The notes beneath the pieces were generated by a model that searched no databases, was not told the origin of the DNA, and saw only the letters and a list, made by a program, of their open reading frames with translations. From Zhengitettix transpicula (Eukaryota; Arthropoda; Insecta; Orthoptera; Tetrigidae), in contig CM073591.1 of the NCBI GenBank assembly GCA_037074705.1, positions 185,033,432-185,097,431 of the forward strand: a stretch of DNA of 64,000 nt, in the 5' to 3' direction. Numbering within the stretch: the first letter of the stretch is position 1; every line of letters starts with the position of its first letter. Both the position numbers and the translations under genes were made by a program. Below are positions 11,418 through 22,378 of this stretch, in pieces.

Positions 11418-12560
11418 TCAATACGGCTTTAGGCCCAAACACTCTTGCACCCATCAACTCTACTCAGTGACATCCTACATCAACAATTCCTTCGACACCA
11501 ACAACTAGTGCATTGCTGCCTTCCTAGATGCAGAAAAAGCTTTTGATAATGTACACCACCAATCACTACTTTCCAAAATCAAAGAACCACTTATGATTCC
11601 CTCTTCAGAATCCTTACTAACTGCTCCTTCTCTGTCAAATTTAACAATACCCTTTCAAATTCCTTCCCTATTACCTCTGGCATCACCCAAGGCAGCATCC
11701 TTAGGCCCTTTCCTCTTCAACCTCTATTTTCAAACATACCTCAAAATCGAATACACTAAAACAATACTTTTTGCAGATGACTTTGCCATACTCCTCCAAA
11801 CATGCTCTAGAGACTCGAGATCCAGAAACTTACAAATCGCCCTTACTGATACTGAAAGCTGGGCAAAAAAATGGAGAATCAAATCGACAATAATTCCCTA
11901 CACCCTTAAAACCCTCAAACACTCCTTCTTTCTGAACGGCATCAAAATACCTATCCAACAAACTACACCATACGAATCCAAATTATCATGGAAACCTCAC
12001 ATTACCTCCAGAATCAACAACAAAATAAAACAACTCTTCCCTCTTATCAACGCAACATCTCCCATATCCCTGAAGACTCCTCTATCTATCCTTAATCCTT
12101 AATCCTTAATCCGCCCCATATTGTCGTACTCATGTGCTATATGGGGATCCACTGCCTATTCCCACTCCAACAAAATACAAACCAAACAAAACAAAATTTT
12201 CCGTTTAATATCAAATTCCCCCTGGTACCTTCGCAAATTAGTTATCGACAAAGACCTTGAAATTCTCCTAATTCCTACCATAATTCATAAATCCACCAAG
12301 ACCCCAATAAATATCTCCATCAACCTTCCAAATCCAACTTCTACAGTTCTACAATAACCCGCCCCCTCGTTCACAAAACCACATACTAAAACGTAAACTC
12401 CCAATTGATATCATCTTCCTCCTAAATCACTCCGAAAATACTTAACTATAATCCCCACCTACCAACTGGCACTACATACTACCTAAATATCCGTTCTTCC
12501 CATAATTCCCACAGCCTCCTTAATTCATTTCATAACAAGAAATTTCCCCTATGATCAGAT
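11418..12560 (+). mobile_element. Jockey-clade LINE, RT portion, degraded
   Basis: An ordered series of Jockey RT motifs is readable in plus frames: YGFRPKHSCTHQLYS near 11,422, FLDAEKAFDNVHHQSLL near 11,520, SGITQGSILRPFLFNLYF near 11,680, and the catalytic LFADDFAILL at about 11,768-11,797. ESWAKKWRIK and ESKLSWKPHIT follow. After a frame shift near 12,100 comes the C-terminal part LSYSCAIWGSTAYSHSNKIQ and NSPWYLRKLVI, typical of Jockey elements. The endonuclease ORF is absent, so the copy is 5'-truncated. Related fragments occur at 32,945-36,880 and 59,290-60,960. Confidence 0.85.
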
Positions 12561-13902
12561 CGATTTCAAATATCTTGCAAACCTTCGTTGCAAACAAGTT
12601 AGTCTGTTTCTCTCGTCTCTGACGTGGAATGACAAGGGTCATATCCAACACCCCAAGTTTACATGTTAAATATTTACAAATTGTTAATAACTATATTATG
12701 TTTTATTTTGCTAAATATTTACAATAGTTAAATAATCACAACTGTAAAGTCTCCGCTCTAACAGATAATTTTAATAATAATAAAACAACTGATATGCTTC
12801 CGATGAGGAAATTTCAACCAGTAATGATCCCAATTTAAAGAGCATTGCCGGATTCACGTATGTGTACTTTTGTTTCATTATGCATTATGGGTTATGTCGC
12901 ATAACATTTTTGTAATAGTTCATTATGACTTGAAATTACAGAAGGAGAAGAACGTGATAAACTGCTTGAAGGCTCTCCTCATATATGGAGACAGGAGGTC
13001 TTTCGTTTTTGTAAATGGAAGGGGATTTAAAACAAATTGTAAAATATTTAAATCCTTATTTTCAAATCTAAATTTCGCAAACTATGAAATTGAGTAATAC
13101 GGCATCTATGACACAATGCAGGAATTGCTCAAATCAAGAATGTCATTGGAAAATTACGTTGCACGGGCGAGTGATATCTGGTCAGGTATGAAGAATAACA
13201 AACGTGACTATCCATTTTCTGGAAAATAACCAAATACGAGCGAAATGAAATGCAGCCGGATATCTAGAAGAGCGCCATACCTTAGAGTACATTTCATTGG
13301 TACTCGAAAAGATTCGAGCACTTTTATTCTTTGTTCCTTGCACTAGAATATAGATACTCTTTGAAACGTTGGACTCTTTCTTCCTCTTAGAACATTTTAA
13401 TATGCTCTGCAAAAGACAACATTCACCTTCACGCAACCTGTCCGGTAGAATAGGTAAAATAGGTGTATTATCGGCCAGTTTCAATGTATTTTTAAAACCA
13501 GATTATGCAATGGAAGGGAAATCAAATTTTCTAAAACCTTTATTTTATGACAAATTAGTTCACTGCCGACCAATTTGGAGATATCAGCACCAGAAATATG
13601 ACAAACTGCATTCTTTTCGAAAATGATGTAAAATCTAAATTTGACTAACGATTTATACCACTTCGTTCGACCGAATTTCCTACTTGATATACCATTCGAT
13701 GAAGAATTTCATGCTCTACAATTTATTGCTGAACATAATTTTCATTACACTGCTTCATGCTTTTGCTGTTGGCCAAAAACTGAAAAGAGGTGCAAAATTT
13801 CGTGGATTTTAGGTCACCAAACGTTTTGCCGAAGTGAAAAACATATACAAGTTGTAAGAACAAAAATACCCGACTTTTTTCGCGGAGGCCATTTTTTTTG
13901 GA
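12561..13902 (+). other. Unassigned, possibly the N-terminal side of a hAT remnant
   Basis: AT-rich with short open frames (12,870-13,097; 13,369-13,626; 13,641-13,907) that I do not recognise. Their position directly upstream of a hAT dimerisation domain makes a decayed transposase likely, but no hAT catalytic motif could be read. Confidence 0.3.
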
Positions 13903-14049
13903 TATAGCTCCTGGGCTGCAATATCAGTTCAAAGTGAAAGGCTATTTTCCAAAATTGGGACAGTGTTTTCTAGAGCACGGAAACGTTTGAGCCACAAACT
14001 ATTGAAAAATATTTTATTCCTGGTGGGCCTCACTGAAGAGTATAATTAA
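13903..14049 (+). pseudogene. hAT transposase C-terminal dimerisation domain, remnant
   Basis: The open frame to TAA at 14,047-14,049 reads AISVQSERLFSKIGTVFSRA, then KRLSHKLLKNILFLVGL. This matches the conserved hAT C-terminal segment (A-T/I-S-V-x-S-E-R-x-F-S-x-x-G ... R-x-x-L). In hAT proteins it mediates dimerisation next to the final catalytic Glu. Only this tail is clear. Terminal inverted repeats and an 8-bp duplication were not found. Confidence 0.75.
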
Positions 14050-14418
14050 AATATGTACAAGAAAATAATATTGTAATGTGTAAAATGAATATAAATTGTT
14101 TTCCTAACTTCAATGTACCTATCCTATTAAATATCTCCAATTTTATTTTTTTCAATACTTTAAACAATAGTGATTATTTTAAATAAACATCTTTTTGTAA
14201 TTGAAATAAAACAACACATAAGCTTATTACCAATAGAATTTTATAAATGTTATGAATTAGTAATTTAGATACATATTCCATTGTCATAGATCTCGATTCT
14301 TTAAAACTGATATTTTTCAGGTATCGATAAGAGGGATTCGATACGAGCACTGACTAAAGTATCCGTACTTTTCTTCCGATTCTAAATTTCTAGGGAAGTA
14401 TGGGTCTAGTGCATAATC
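14050..14418. other. AT-rich spacer
   Basis: Contains no recognisable gene or repeat. It ends at the left arm of the long-inverted-repeat element. Confidence 0.35.
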
Positions 14419-14514
14419 CCGACACACACTTGCCCGATGCATGTTTTCCGGGCAACATTATCTCGATTGACGTTTCCCCGACAGGTCATTTTCCCGAAAT
14501 GTGAGTTTTTACGT

Positions 14515-16309
14515 AATAATAATAATAATATAAGGAATTTCACACAATGTGTTAAAGTAATTTGGGTCACTCTTTACAATTCTGTCATTGAGATAGATCC
14601 TCTGGAACACCAATATGCGTGATATCTGTCACACACCATTTCACATAATTCACAAACACAATTCACATCTGGTTGATGAAAGCTTTTTGATTTACAAATC
14701 TTGTGGTGAAAACCGTGCACGGCGAAACGGGTTACTGTGTGTCGTAGTTCGTATGATGCTCTCCTCCATTCGTTTGTCATCATGGCGGTGGTACTGTAGA
14801 AATCGTCCCATATTTGGCTCTTCTCTTCCTTTAGCTCTTGGATTACGTGTTGATATGTAGGTGTAGATGGTAAAGTTAACCCTGATGTATAGCGTAGGTT
14901 CCCTTGTGAGTTCATATGCATGTCGTGATGGCGTATATTTCGACACACACAGTATATTTTTCAGAAAAGTTGCTTTTATCTTTTCAATATCTTTCAGGTT
15001 CTCCCATATTAATTCCAAACCGTATGTGACTATTGGGTTGGCTTTTGCTTTGTAGAGAAAGACGGCCGTATCTATGTCGTATCATCTAAATATCTTGCAT
15101 TGCTCTGAGAGCTGCGATAACTTTGTCTTTCACGTGTAGTGTGAATGTGCTTCCTGTCGGTTGTAAGGTTATCCCAAGGTATTTGAAGCTGCTTGTAACA
15201 ATTATTGGTCTGTTGCCGAGGTATAAAGTGTCTTTCCTGAATATAATTGCTGCTGTCTTTTGAAGGTTTATTTCTAGTTCATTTTCTTGAGCCCAGTTCG
15301 TTAGATTGTTGAAGGCCTCTTGTAGATCTTGTCTGGAGGTTGCTGTGACGACCATGTCCTCTGCAAACACATAGAGACGCGTGTTTTCTGTTGGTGGTGA
15401 TTCGGCTATATCTGCAGTCGCAATATTAAACAATAACGGGCTTAGGCTTGCAGTACCCCGTTTGTCTGTGTTATTGGGTCCGATACTGATATGCTGTTAT
15501 CTATTTCTACTTGGTGCTCATGCAAGATGTTTGAGATTATTATCGTCAGGTAATGTTCTTTACCAATCATTGATTCCAGCTTGTTTAGTATTAGTCGTCT
15601 GTTGAGAAAGTCAAAAGCTTTTGTATAATCCATGAAGACCGTATATAGCTTCCCCCTGTAGTGTCTCAGTGCTTCAACAATGTCATTTATGAGGCATGAT
15701 ATTGCTTGTATGGTAGATCTACCTCTTCTGAAACCAAATTGTAGTTCCGGTATTTTGTCCTCTACTTTCTCCGTGAGTCTTGCTGTCAATATCTTACTGA
15801 ATATTTTGTAAAGTGTGCTCTGTAGGGCTATTCCCCTATAAGAGTTTAAGGTCTTCTGTGTTCCCTTTCCCTTTGTATAGTATCTTTATTCGGGATTTTC
15901 GCCGACTGTCCGGGATGTGTCCGTTTTCCAGGCATTTCGTCATTAGCGTAGTCCATATCTCTTTGAAGAGTACTACTGCTTGCTTCAATTGTTCGTTGTA
16001 TATATTGTCAGGGCCGGCGGCCTTCCAATTTTTGCATCATGTACGGCAGCTGCAACCTCTCTGCTTGTATATTGAGGTGTCGCTGTGTTATAGCTTGGTC
16101 TGGTGTCTCTTCTTTGTAGTACTATGCTGAAGTGTTGATCCCATGTTTGAATTGGGATGCTTCTTGGAAATCGTGGTTGTCTAGGACTGACTGCTTTGAA
16201 GGGGTCACTCTCTGCTTCTCGTATTAGTGCGTTTTCTTCCTCCAATTAGTAATTTTATTTTGCCTGTGTTATCATTTGTTTGTATTCATTCTTTTTTTCT
16301 GCGTATTTC
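14515..16309 (-). mobile_element. Non-LTR retrotransposon, 5'-truncated, with 7-bp TSD
   Basis: The 1,795-bp minus-strand insertion is flanked by TTTACGT at 14,508-14,514 and 16,310-16,316 and ends on its own strand in an (ATT)n-type tail (14,515-14,534). It splits the left arm of the long-inverted-repeat element, so it is younger than that element. It carries RT and a C-terminal zinc-knuckle region (next entry). Confidence 0.82.
14574..16245 (-). pseudogene. Non-LTR reverse transcriptase with C-terminal CxxC zinc region
   Basis: Reading 5' to 3' on the minus strand: MEEENALIREAESDPFKAV; then EVAAAVHDAKIGRPPA, the usual RT entry motif; ELQFGFRRGRSTIQAISCLI; VFMDYTKAFDFLNRRL, RT motif A; ITQTNGVLQ. 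The catalytic box reads VFAEDMVVTA instead of YADDMVV (near 15,345-15,372), followed by FKYLGITLQPTG. The C-terminus contains TTAMMTNEWRRASYELR and a CVCELC-x(6)-H-x(3)-C knuckle near 14,600-14,660. Frameshifts occur near 15,435, 15,060 and 14,950. The D-to-E change in the YADD box and the frameshifts mean it is dead. The clade is not assigned. Confidence 0.8.
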
Positions 16310-17949
16310 TTTACGTTTCGTTCATAATAAGGCTTAATATTAATTTTGTAGAACACCTTGTAAATTAAGTTACTCATTAATGCTTGAAACAAGTTCAACC
16401 TAACTTGGTACACGTATCCACGAACAACCCTGCGGAATTAAGATAACTCTAGCACCCTTATGGGTGGGGTTAGAAGGAGGTGACATTTTCAAAATACAAA
16501 ATATGCGATAACTGCCTATATAATACTTTCCTGGTTCGCTCAGATTCATAATGCTACTCTCGATGCTTTTAGTGTCAAATTTCATCCCCTAAAGGAAGTG
16601 AGGTGAGGTGACACGGGGTGACAAAAATTGCGATAACTACGAAGACTGGTGTCGAATCCAGCGTTTTGGGTGTCGCTGAGTTTAGTTTTGGCATTCCAGG
16701 AGGGTTAAATTAAAATTTAACCTCTAGGGGTGATAATAATTTGATATCACCCGATATTGCTGTCGAAAGCGGTGTTATGGTACTCGCTTCGTTTAGTTAT
16801 AGAATTCCAGCAGGGTCAAGTTTAATAAACCCTGGCGGCCGATGAAAATAGTTAGGAAAAAAAAATATCAATAATACCGAAATTAGTCAAATATTTGTCA
16901 AAGAATTTCACTTCAAATCTTAAACACGTGAATCAATTTTAACGAAACTTTGCACATGAAGAATTTTCATCATCATATATTACAATAAACATTAAATATC
17001 GGATCAAAATAAACGCAGCTTATTGTTTTACGTCCTGTTACAATACAACAAAATAACACCGACTGCATTGTTGCTAACTTAAAGAAACTTGCACATAGTA
17101 CCAACATTAATGCAAGCCTAATTACTAATAGTACACATGTAACTTATGTTTCGGAATCAAACATAGTTGGGCTGAGACACCCCTTTCCTTCTGGGGTGGG
17201 GGTCTAAAATTGGGATACACTTAAAAAATGGAATACCATGTTATTCAACTGAATAAATGGTTTTGGACTTCATGGGTTAATACTGTTATTGTCGATGTAA
17301 TAAAAGTTTTAACATCTTTAAAATGGATAGGAGGTGAATGCGAAGAACATTTTATATGTATGGAATTACTTTGTATTATTTTAATATTTTTAAAGGTACC
17401 AGGCGTGTTTTTTCTTTAAAGTAAAAAATGTTTGATCCCGGATGCCATAACTACTCAGCGACTTCCAAAACTCTGGGTTCGACACCAATTTTGGTAGTTA
17501 CCGCAGTGTTTGTCACCCCGTGTCACCTCACCTCACTTCCTTTAGGGGATGATAATTGACACTAAAAGCATCGAGAGTGCCATTATGCATCGGAGAGCGA
17601 CCCTAGAAACTATTTATTTGGCGCCAATATGAGCAGTTATCGTATATTTAGTATTTTGAAAATGAAATCCCCACCCATAAGGGTGCTAGAGTTCTGTTCA
17701 TTCTGCAGGGTTGTTCCTGGATCTCAAGTGAAACGTATACCAAGTTTGGTTGAACTTGTTCCACGCATTAATGAATAACTTAATTTACAAAGTGTTCTAC
17801 AATATTAATATTATGCTTTATTTTGTAAAAAATCACATTTCGGAAAAATGATCTGTTCGAAAAATATCAATCGAGTCAGTATACTATCGGGCAAATGGCA
17901 ATGGGGATATTGTTGTCGGGAAAACGTGCATCTGGCAAGTGTGTGTCGG

Positions 17950-18491
17950 TGAAACGTCCGGATCAAAGAGACAGTAATAATAAGCGGTGCATGAACCTGA
18001 GATCCAGTTGTCCACCAGTTTCGATGTACAACGACTCTCTCTACGGCTTACCAGAAGCGACTCTCGTGATATTTTATTTTATCAGTTAATTATATTCTGA
18101 AAAACTGTACTTATTTTTTATGCGAAGTTTGTAGTGAGTAAGCAATTTTCATATAACATAGTGTTTTATTCAAATTTATGAGGAAAATATAATCGAAACT
18201 CCATAACTAATCACAAAAGTTGTTAATAACATGGCGAATTATTGTGAAATCAATGCTGCCGATTGCTACCAACGAGCAGGAGATTCATTTCGTCATAGCA
18301 TTTGATGCAATTTCACTTCCCGTGAAATTTACATAGTTAACTAGATTAAAAGGATGCCAGTTAAAATTACGTGGTCGCCTCTACAAACTTTCCCAGAAAT
18401 TAATTCTATTACACTTTCTAACACATTATAAGTTTGAGATAAAATATTACTACGTGAATCAATAACACCGTGTATGTTAATCTAATCTAAT
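17950..18491. other. Unassigned spacer ending in (TAATC)n
   Basis: No gene was recognised. A short TAATC microsatellite (18,478-18,500) immediately precedes and overlaps the Helitron-like start. Confidence 0.35.
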
Positions 18492-19160
18492 CTAATCTAA
18501 TAAATAAAGCAGAGAGTTTGTATATTTGTATGTTCCGTATACAAATTTTATTGCGTGGACAGATTTCAACAAAAATTGGTAGATATATTCTGCCAAAATC
18601 GAGAACCAATACTGTGGGGGTGAGAAACGCCTAGAATAAACGTGGAAATAATTATAGTTGAAATAAGTTACGAATTAGTGTTAAATTACTGCGCGCCAAG
18701 AGACGGTGACGTCATTGGAAAAACATTGACGCATCATAAAAAATATAGTTCTGTATTTCGTAATGAAATAAAGCAGAAATATTTTGATTGAATAAAAAGT
18801 AAAATTTTTTCCAGAATACTCCATCAAAAAGTAATAAAAAACAATACGAAATACTTTACCATCCTTTCGCAAAGTTAATTTGGAAAAGTTAATTACGCCG
18901 CTATATTTAATAAAGCCAATATGGCGCCTTATAATACATTCAAATATGTGTCGGCCGAGATTTTAAAGTTTCATAATATAACGTACTATTGTATCCTGTA
19001 TAATATTTCAGAAGATAATAAGATTTGTCTAACGTACGTCTGCTGAATTATGTGTTTGTAACTATAAAAGTATTCAAAATGACGTACGGAACTCCGAAAG
19101 TTTTTATGGTCGTTATTCAGTCAAAGGTATGTACTGAAGTAGGAACATTTATATTGAATT
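18492..19160 (+). mobile_element. Helitron-like element H4 (second family)
   Basis: Begins TCTAATAAATAAAGCAGAGA and continues GTATGTTCCGTATACAAATT, ACTGTGGGGGTGAGAAACGC, ATACGAAATACTTTACCATC and CAATATGGCGCC. The same order of blocks is found at 57,090-57,725, which ends AACGCCGGGAACACAGCTAT. Non-coding. The 3' end of this copy is not clear. Confidence 0.5.
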
Positions 19161-19756
19161 AAAAGTACAATTAATTGTACTTTACGCAACGTATTTCTAT
19201 AAATTTGTATAAATGTAAACAAATTATTGCGTGCAATTTGTGTCGTGAAACAAAAATTTTAGGTTAGGATAGCAGTATTTGTTTTCCATTTTTGGGAACG
19301 ACGTTGTAGATGTTCAATTTCTGAGAAATGAAGCTGAGCAAAAATATTTTGATTGAATAATAAGTGTAATTAAATCTACCACTACCAGTGATAAATATAA
19401 TTTATTATGAAAGGTTATACAATTCATTGCATTAATTTTCTTTTAAATAACTTGACTTTTGACGTGGAATATTTAACGGGATCAGGGACCAATATGTTGC
19501 CAAATTATATCTTGCAATACGCACTGGAAGATACATAGAATTATGATAAAAACAATACTTAAATGTTCAAAATTGATATTTTTCTATTGAAGACAGCGTA
19601 TTTCGTAACGTTTTGCATTAATTTTATACAATGCTACCAACTGCAGATTGCTAAAACCACCAAGTAGTTTATTTTCAGATGGAAAAATTATATATCTACA
19701 AATTTAATAATTGTTATAAATAGTGTATGTATATCTATCTATATATAGATATAGCT
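19161..19756. other. AT-rich spacer
   Basis: No gene was recognised. A short (TATC/TATA)n run lies at 19,728-19,752, just before the next Helitron-like start. Confidence 0.35.
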
Positions 19757-20945
19757 TCTATTATATAAAATTGCCTTATAGGGTATGCATGTGTGTATAC
19801 ATGTGGGTATGTTCCGCTTACAAATCTACACCCTGAAGCAATTTCACCATAGTTCGTACACGTGTTCTTTGCGACAGGAAAAAAACACTGAAGGTTTCCA
19901 CCACCGTCCACCCACGCTCCTGGGGGTGGTAGGCGTGTAACACCCGCACAAACATGCTCAAATGTCCGATATTTGAGTTGCATAAATTTTTTCAGGGTTA
20001 ATTAGATTTATAGTATTTCTACCCATGTGATTTTTATTAATTTTAACCCCTTGTGACACGAGGGTTGAGCACATTAAGGGGTGGCGTTGGAGGGGGGTTA
20101 CAAGTAAATAACGCTAAAAATACCGAGATTCGAGTCAAATCAAAGGTAATGGATGTCGCTGAGTTCATTTATGACAATCTGGGCAACGCTCGGTTGTAGG
20201 ATTGGGTAGGAAGGGTTGGGCGGAGGGTAGAACTTTTAAAATAAGTTAACCAGCCGAATTTTGAATCAAATAAATATATTTCGGGAACAATGATTCCCTA
20301 CATGTTCTCCGTGTTTAATTTCAACCCATTTCGGGTTTGGGAGGGATGCGCCCTTAAGGGTAAGGGTGGATGGGCGTTACAAGAAAATAACGCGAATCCA
20401 ACCGAGATTAGAGTCAATTCAAAGTATTATGGATGTCAATAAGTTTAATTATGACATTAGAATTACCGTTTAACATTCCCAACGAGGGGTTGGAGGGGTT
20501 GTAAATTTTCAAACATGTTAACCGGTTGATGATCGTCTATACTTAAACATGCTAAAACAGTCGATATTTCATTCAGATAAATATTTTTAGGGGTCACAGA
20601 TATTGATAGTGTTTCTACCGATGTTATCTGACTATAATTTTAATCCCCTACACCCTGGGAAAAGGGCACCCTTAGGGTTTGAGGTGGAGATGCTTTACAG
20701 GAAAATAACGCGAATACAATCAAGATTGGAGTCAAATCCTGTTTTTCGCATGTAGCTGAGTTTAATGATGACATTCAATTCGCCATTTAATCCCCAAGGG
20801 TAATCCCTTTCACTATTAGAGGGAAGCATACATAGGGGTGGGGGTGAAAACATTCAAACATTCTAAAACAGCTGATATTTTTAGGGATGTAAGAGATTGA
20901 TAGAGTTTCTACCAATGTTATATGAGTATAATTTCAAAGCAAGAA
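19757..20945 (+). mobile_element. Helitron-like element H2, monomer array, 3' end lost
   Basis: Starts TCTATTATATAAAATTGCC, then the family head (TTCGTACACGTGTTCTTTGC, GGGGGTGGTAGGCGTG). Monomer anchors with TATAATTTCAACCC-type sequence recur near 20,005, 20,290, 20,605 and 20,900, a period of roughly 285-315 bp. It runs into a different tandem-repeat block without a recognisable CTAG end. Confidence 0.5.
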
Positions 20946-21480
20946 ATATTCAGGGACAAAAACTCTACATGGTAAGGTAGTTTCTACCAAATAGGGTAAT
21001 TTCGTTTACTACAACTTCAATGAAAATATTATCCATGTAATGTATATTACTAAAACAAATGTTCTATAAATCCTTATTTCATAAAAATTAATCCCATAAT
21101 AACGACGTTAATACCAGAACAAATGTTCTTGATATAAATAATTATTACAATGATTATAAATCAACAAAAAACGAAATTTTAATTATCTTATTGTACATTA
21201 AAACATTGAATTTCTATTATAGTCGAGAAATAATGCAAGAAATAATCTACATTGTCAGGTAGTTTCTGCTACCAAATAGGATAATTTAGTTTACTACAAC
21301 TTCAATGAAACTATTATCCACGTATTGTATATTAGTAAAATAAACATTCTAAAATTCCTCATTCCATATAAATGAATCCAATAATAACGACTTTAATACC
21401 AGAACAAATGATCTTATCTTAATATAAATAATAATTATACTTTAATTAAAAATAGAATTACAATTAATTACAGACAAGCA
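20946..21480 (+). repeat. Two-copy tandem duplication, ~284-bp period
   Basis: GGTAGTTTCTACCAAATAGG near 20,976 recurs as GGTAGTTTCTGCTACCAAAT near 21,259, each followed by TTTACTACAACTTCAATGAA, AATAACGAC and AATACCAGAACAAATG. The unit is about 284 bp and the copies have diverged moderately. Confidence 0.75.
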
Positions 21481-21985
21481 ACAATGAAGAATGTATGTAT
21501 TACATGTAACGTAAACTTTACGCAGTCTTAGTAACAATTTATGCAGCCTGAAAGAGTTTTATATTTATAAAAGAATTGAAATTAATAATGAAGAACAAAG
21601 TTTTATATTAAAACAAGAATTAAAATTAAATCACAGACAAGCAACAATGAAGAACAAAGTTTTTTATTTATACAAGAATTGAAATTAAATCACAGACAAG
21701 CAACAATGAAGAACAAAGTTTTTTATTTACACAAGAATTGAAATTAAATCACAGACAAGCAACAATGAAGAATATATTACATGTAACGAAAACTTTACTC
21801 AGTCTTAATAACAACTTATGCAGCCTGAAAGAGTTTTATATTTATAAAAGAATTGAAATTAATAATGAAGAACAAAGTTTTATATTTATACAAGAATTGA
21901 AATTAAATCACAGACAATCAATAATGAAGAACAGAGTTTTATATTTGTTCAAGAATTGAAATTAAATCACAGACAAGCAAAATTT
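21481..21985 (+). repeat. Minisatellite (~59 bp) within a higher-order ~278-bp repeat
   Basis: The unit GAATTGAAATTAAATCACAG plus ACAAGCAACAATGAAGAACA and an AAGTTTTTTATTTATACAA tail repeats about every 59-60 bp from about 21,565 to the end. A longer block (TTACATGTAACG, then GCAGCCTGAAAGAGTTTTAT) occurs at 21,491 and again at about 21,770, giving a higher-order period near 278 bp. Small open frames here are repeat artefacts. Confidence 0.8.
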
Positions 21986-22378
21986 CCACATCATAAAATT
22001 TCCATTTCTAAGCACCGCCTTTTAAAGGGGATACATGTTATTCTACGGAAACAAGAATCATGATTGGGTGTTATTTGCGTTTCAATGAAACCAGCCAATG
22101 TCATTCCATATAATTCAAACTGTAAATCTGTGCACATTTACTATTTCAAGGAAACAAGAACTACAATTGGCTGATATTTTTGTGAAGCAACCCCACTCTA
22201 ATCTCAATTTGCTACGAAACAGATACAGAACCAAAATTTGTCAGTCGATTGAGTAGAAGCATTCCAAACGCATCTGGTTTTGATCGATTAATTTACAGAA
22301 GCTTTTGTGGACCCTTTCACAAACGGTTACATAATAGCATTTTGTGCCAGCAAACCTCAGTTTTACTACATTTTTTAA
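21986..22378. other. Spacer between repeats
   Basis: Two loosely related segments (GGAAACAAGAATCATGATTG and GGAAACAAGAACTACAATTG) about 120 bp apart suggest another decayed tandem repeat. No coding signal. Confidence 0.35.

Larger units (their letters stand above)
14419..17949. mobile_element. Element with long (~0.46-0.5 kb) inverted arms, split by a LINE
   Basis: Outer ends CCGACACACACTTGCC (14,419 onward) and GGCAAGTGTGTGTCGG (to 17,949) are inverse. The left arm is 14,419-14,514 plus 16,317-16,682; the right arm is 17,453-17,949. Inner arm matches include CAAGTTCAACCTAACTTGGT against its complement near 17,745, and CACTTCCTTTAGGGGAT. The 14.5-16.3 kb gap in the left arm is exactly the inserted LINE. 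The outer 100 bp contain degenerate ~20-bp sub-repeats built on TTTTCCCGA. The 770-bp centre is non-coding. This is a foldback or long-TIR DNA element of uncertain superfamily. Confidence 0.72.
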
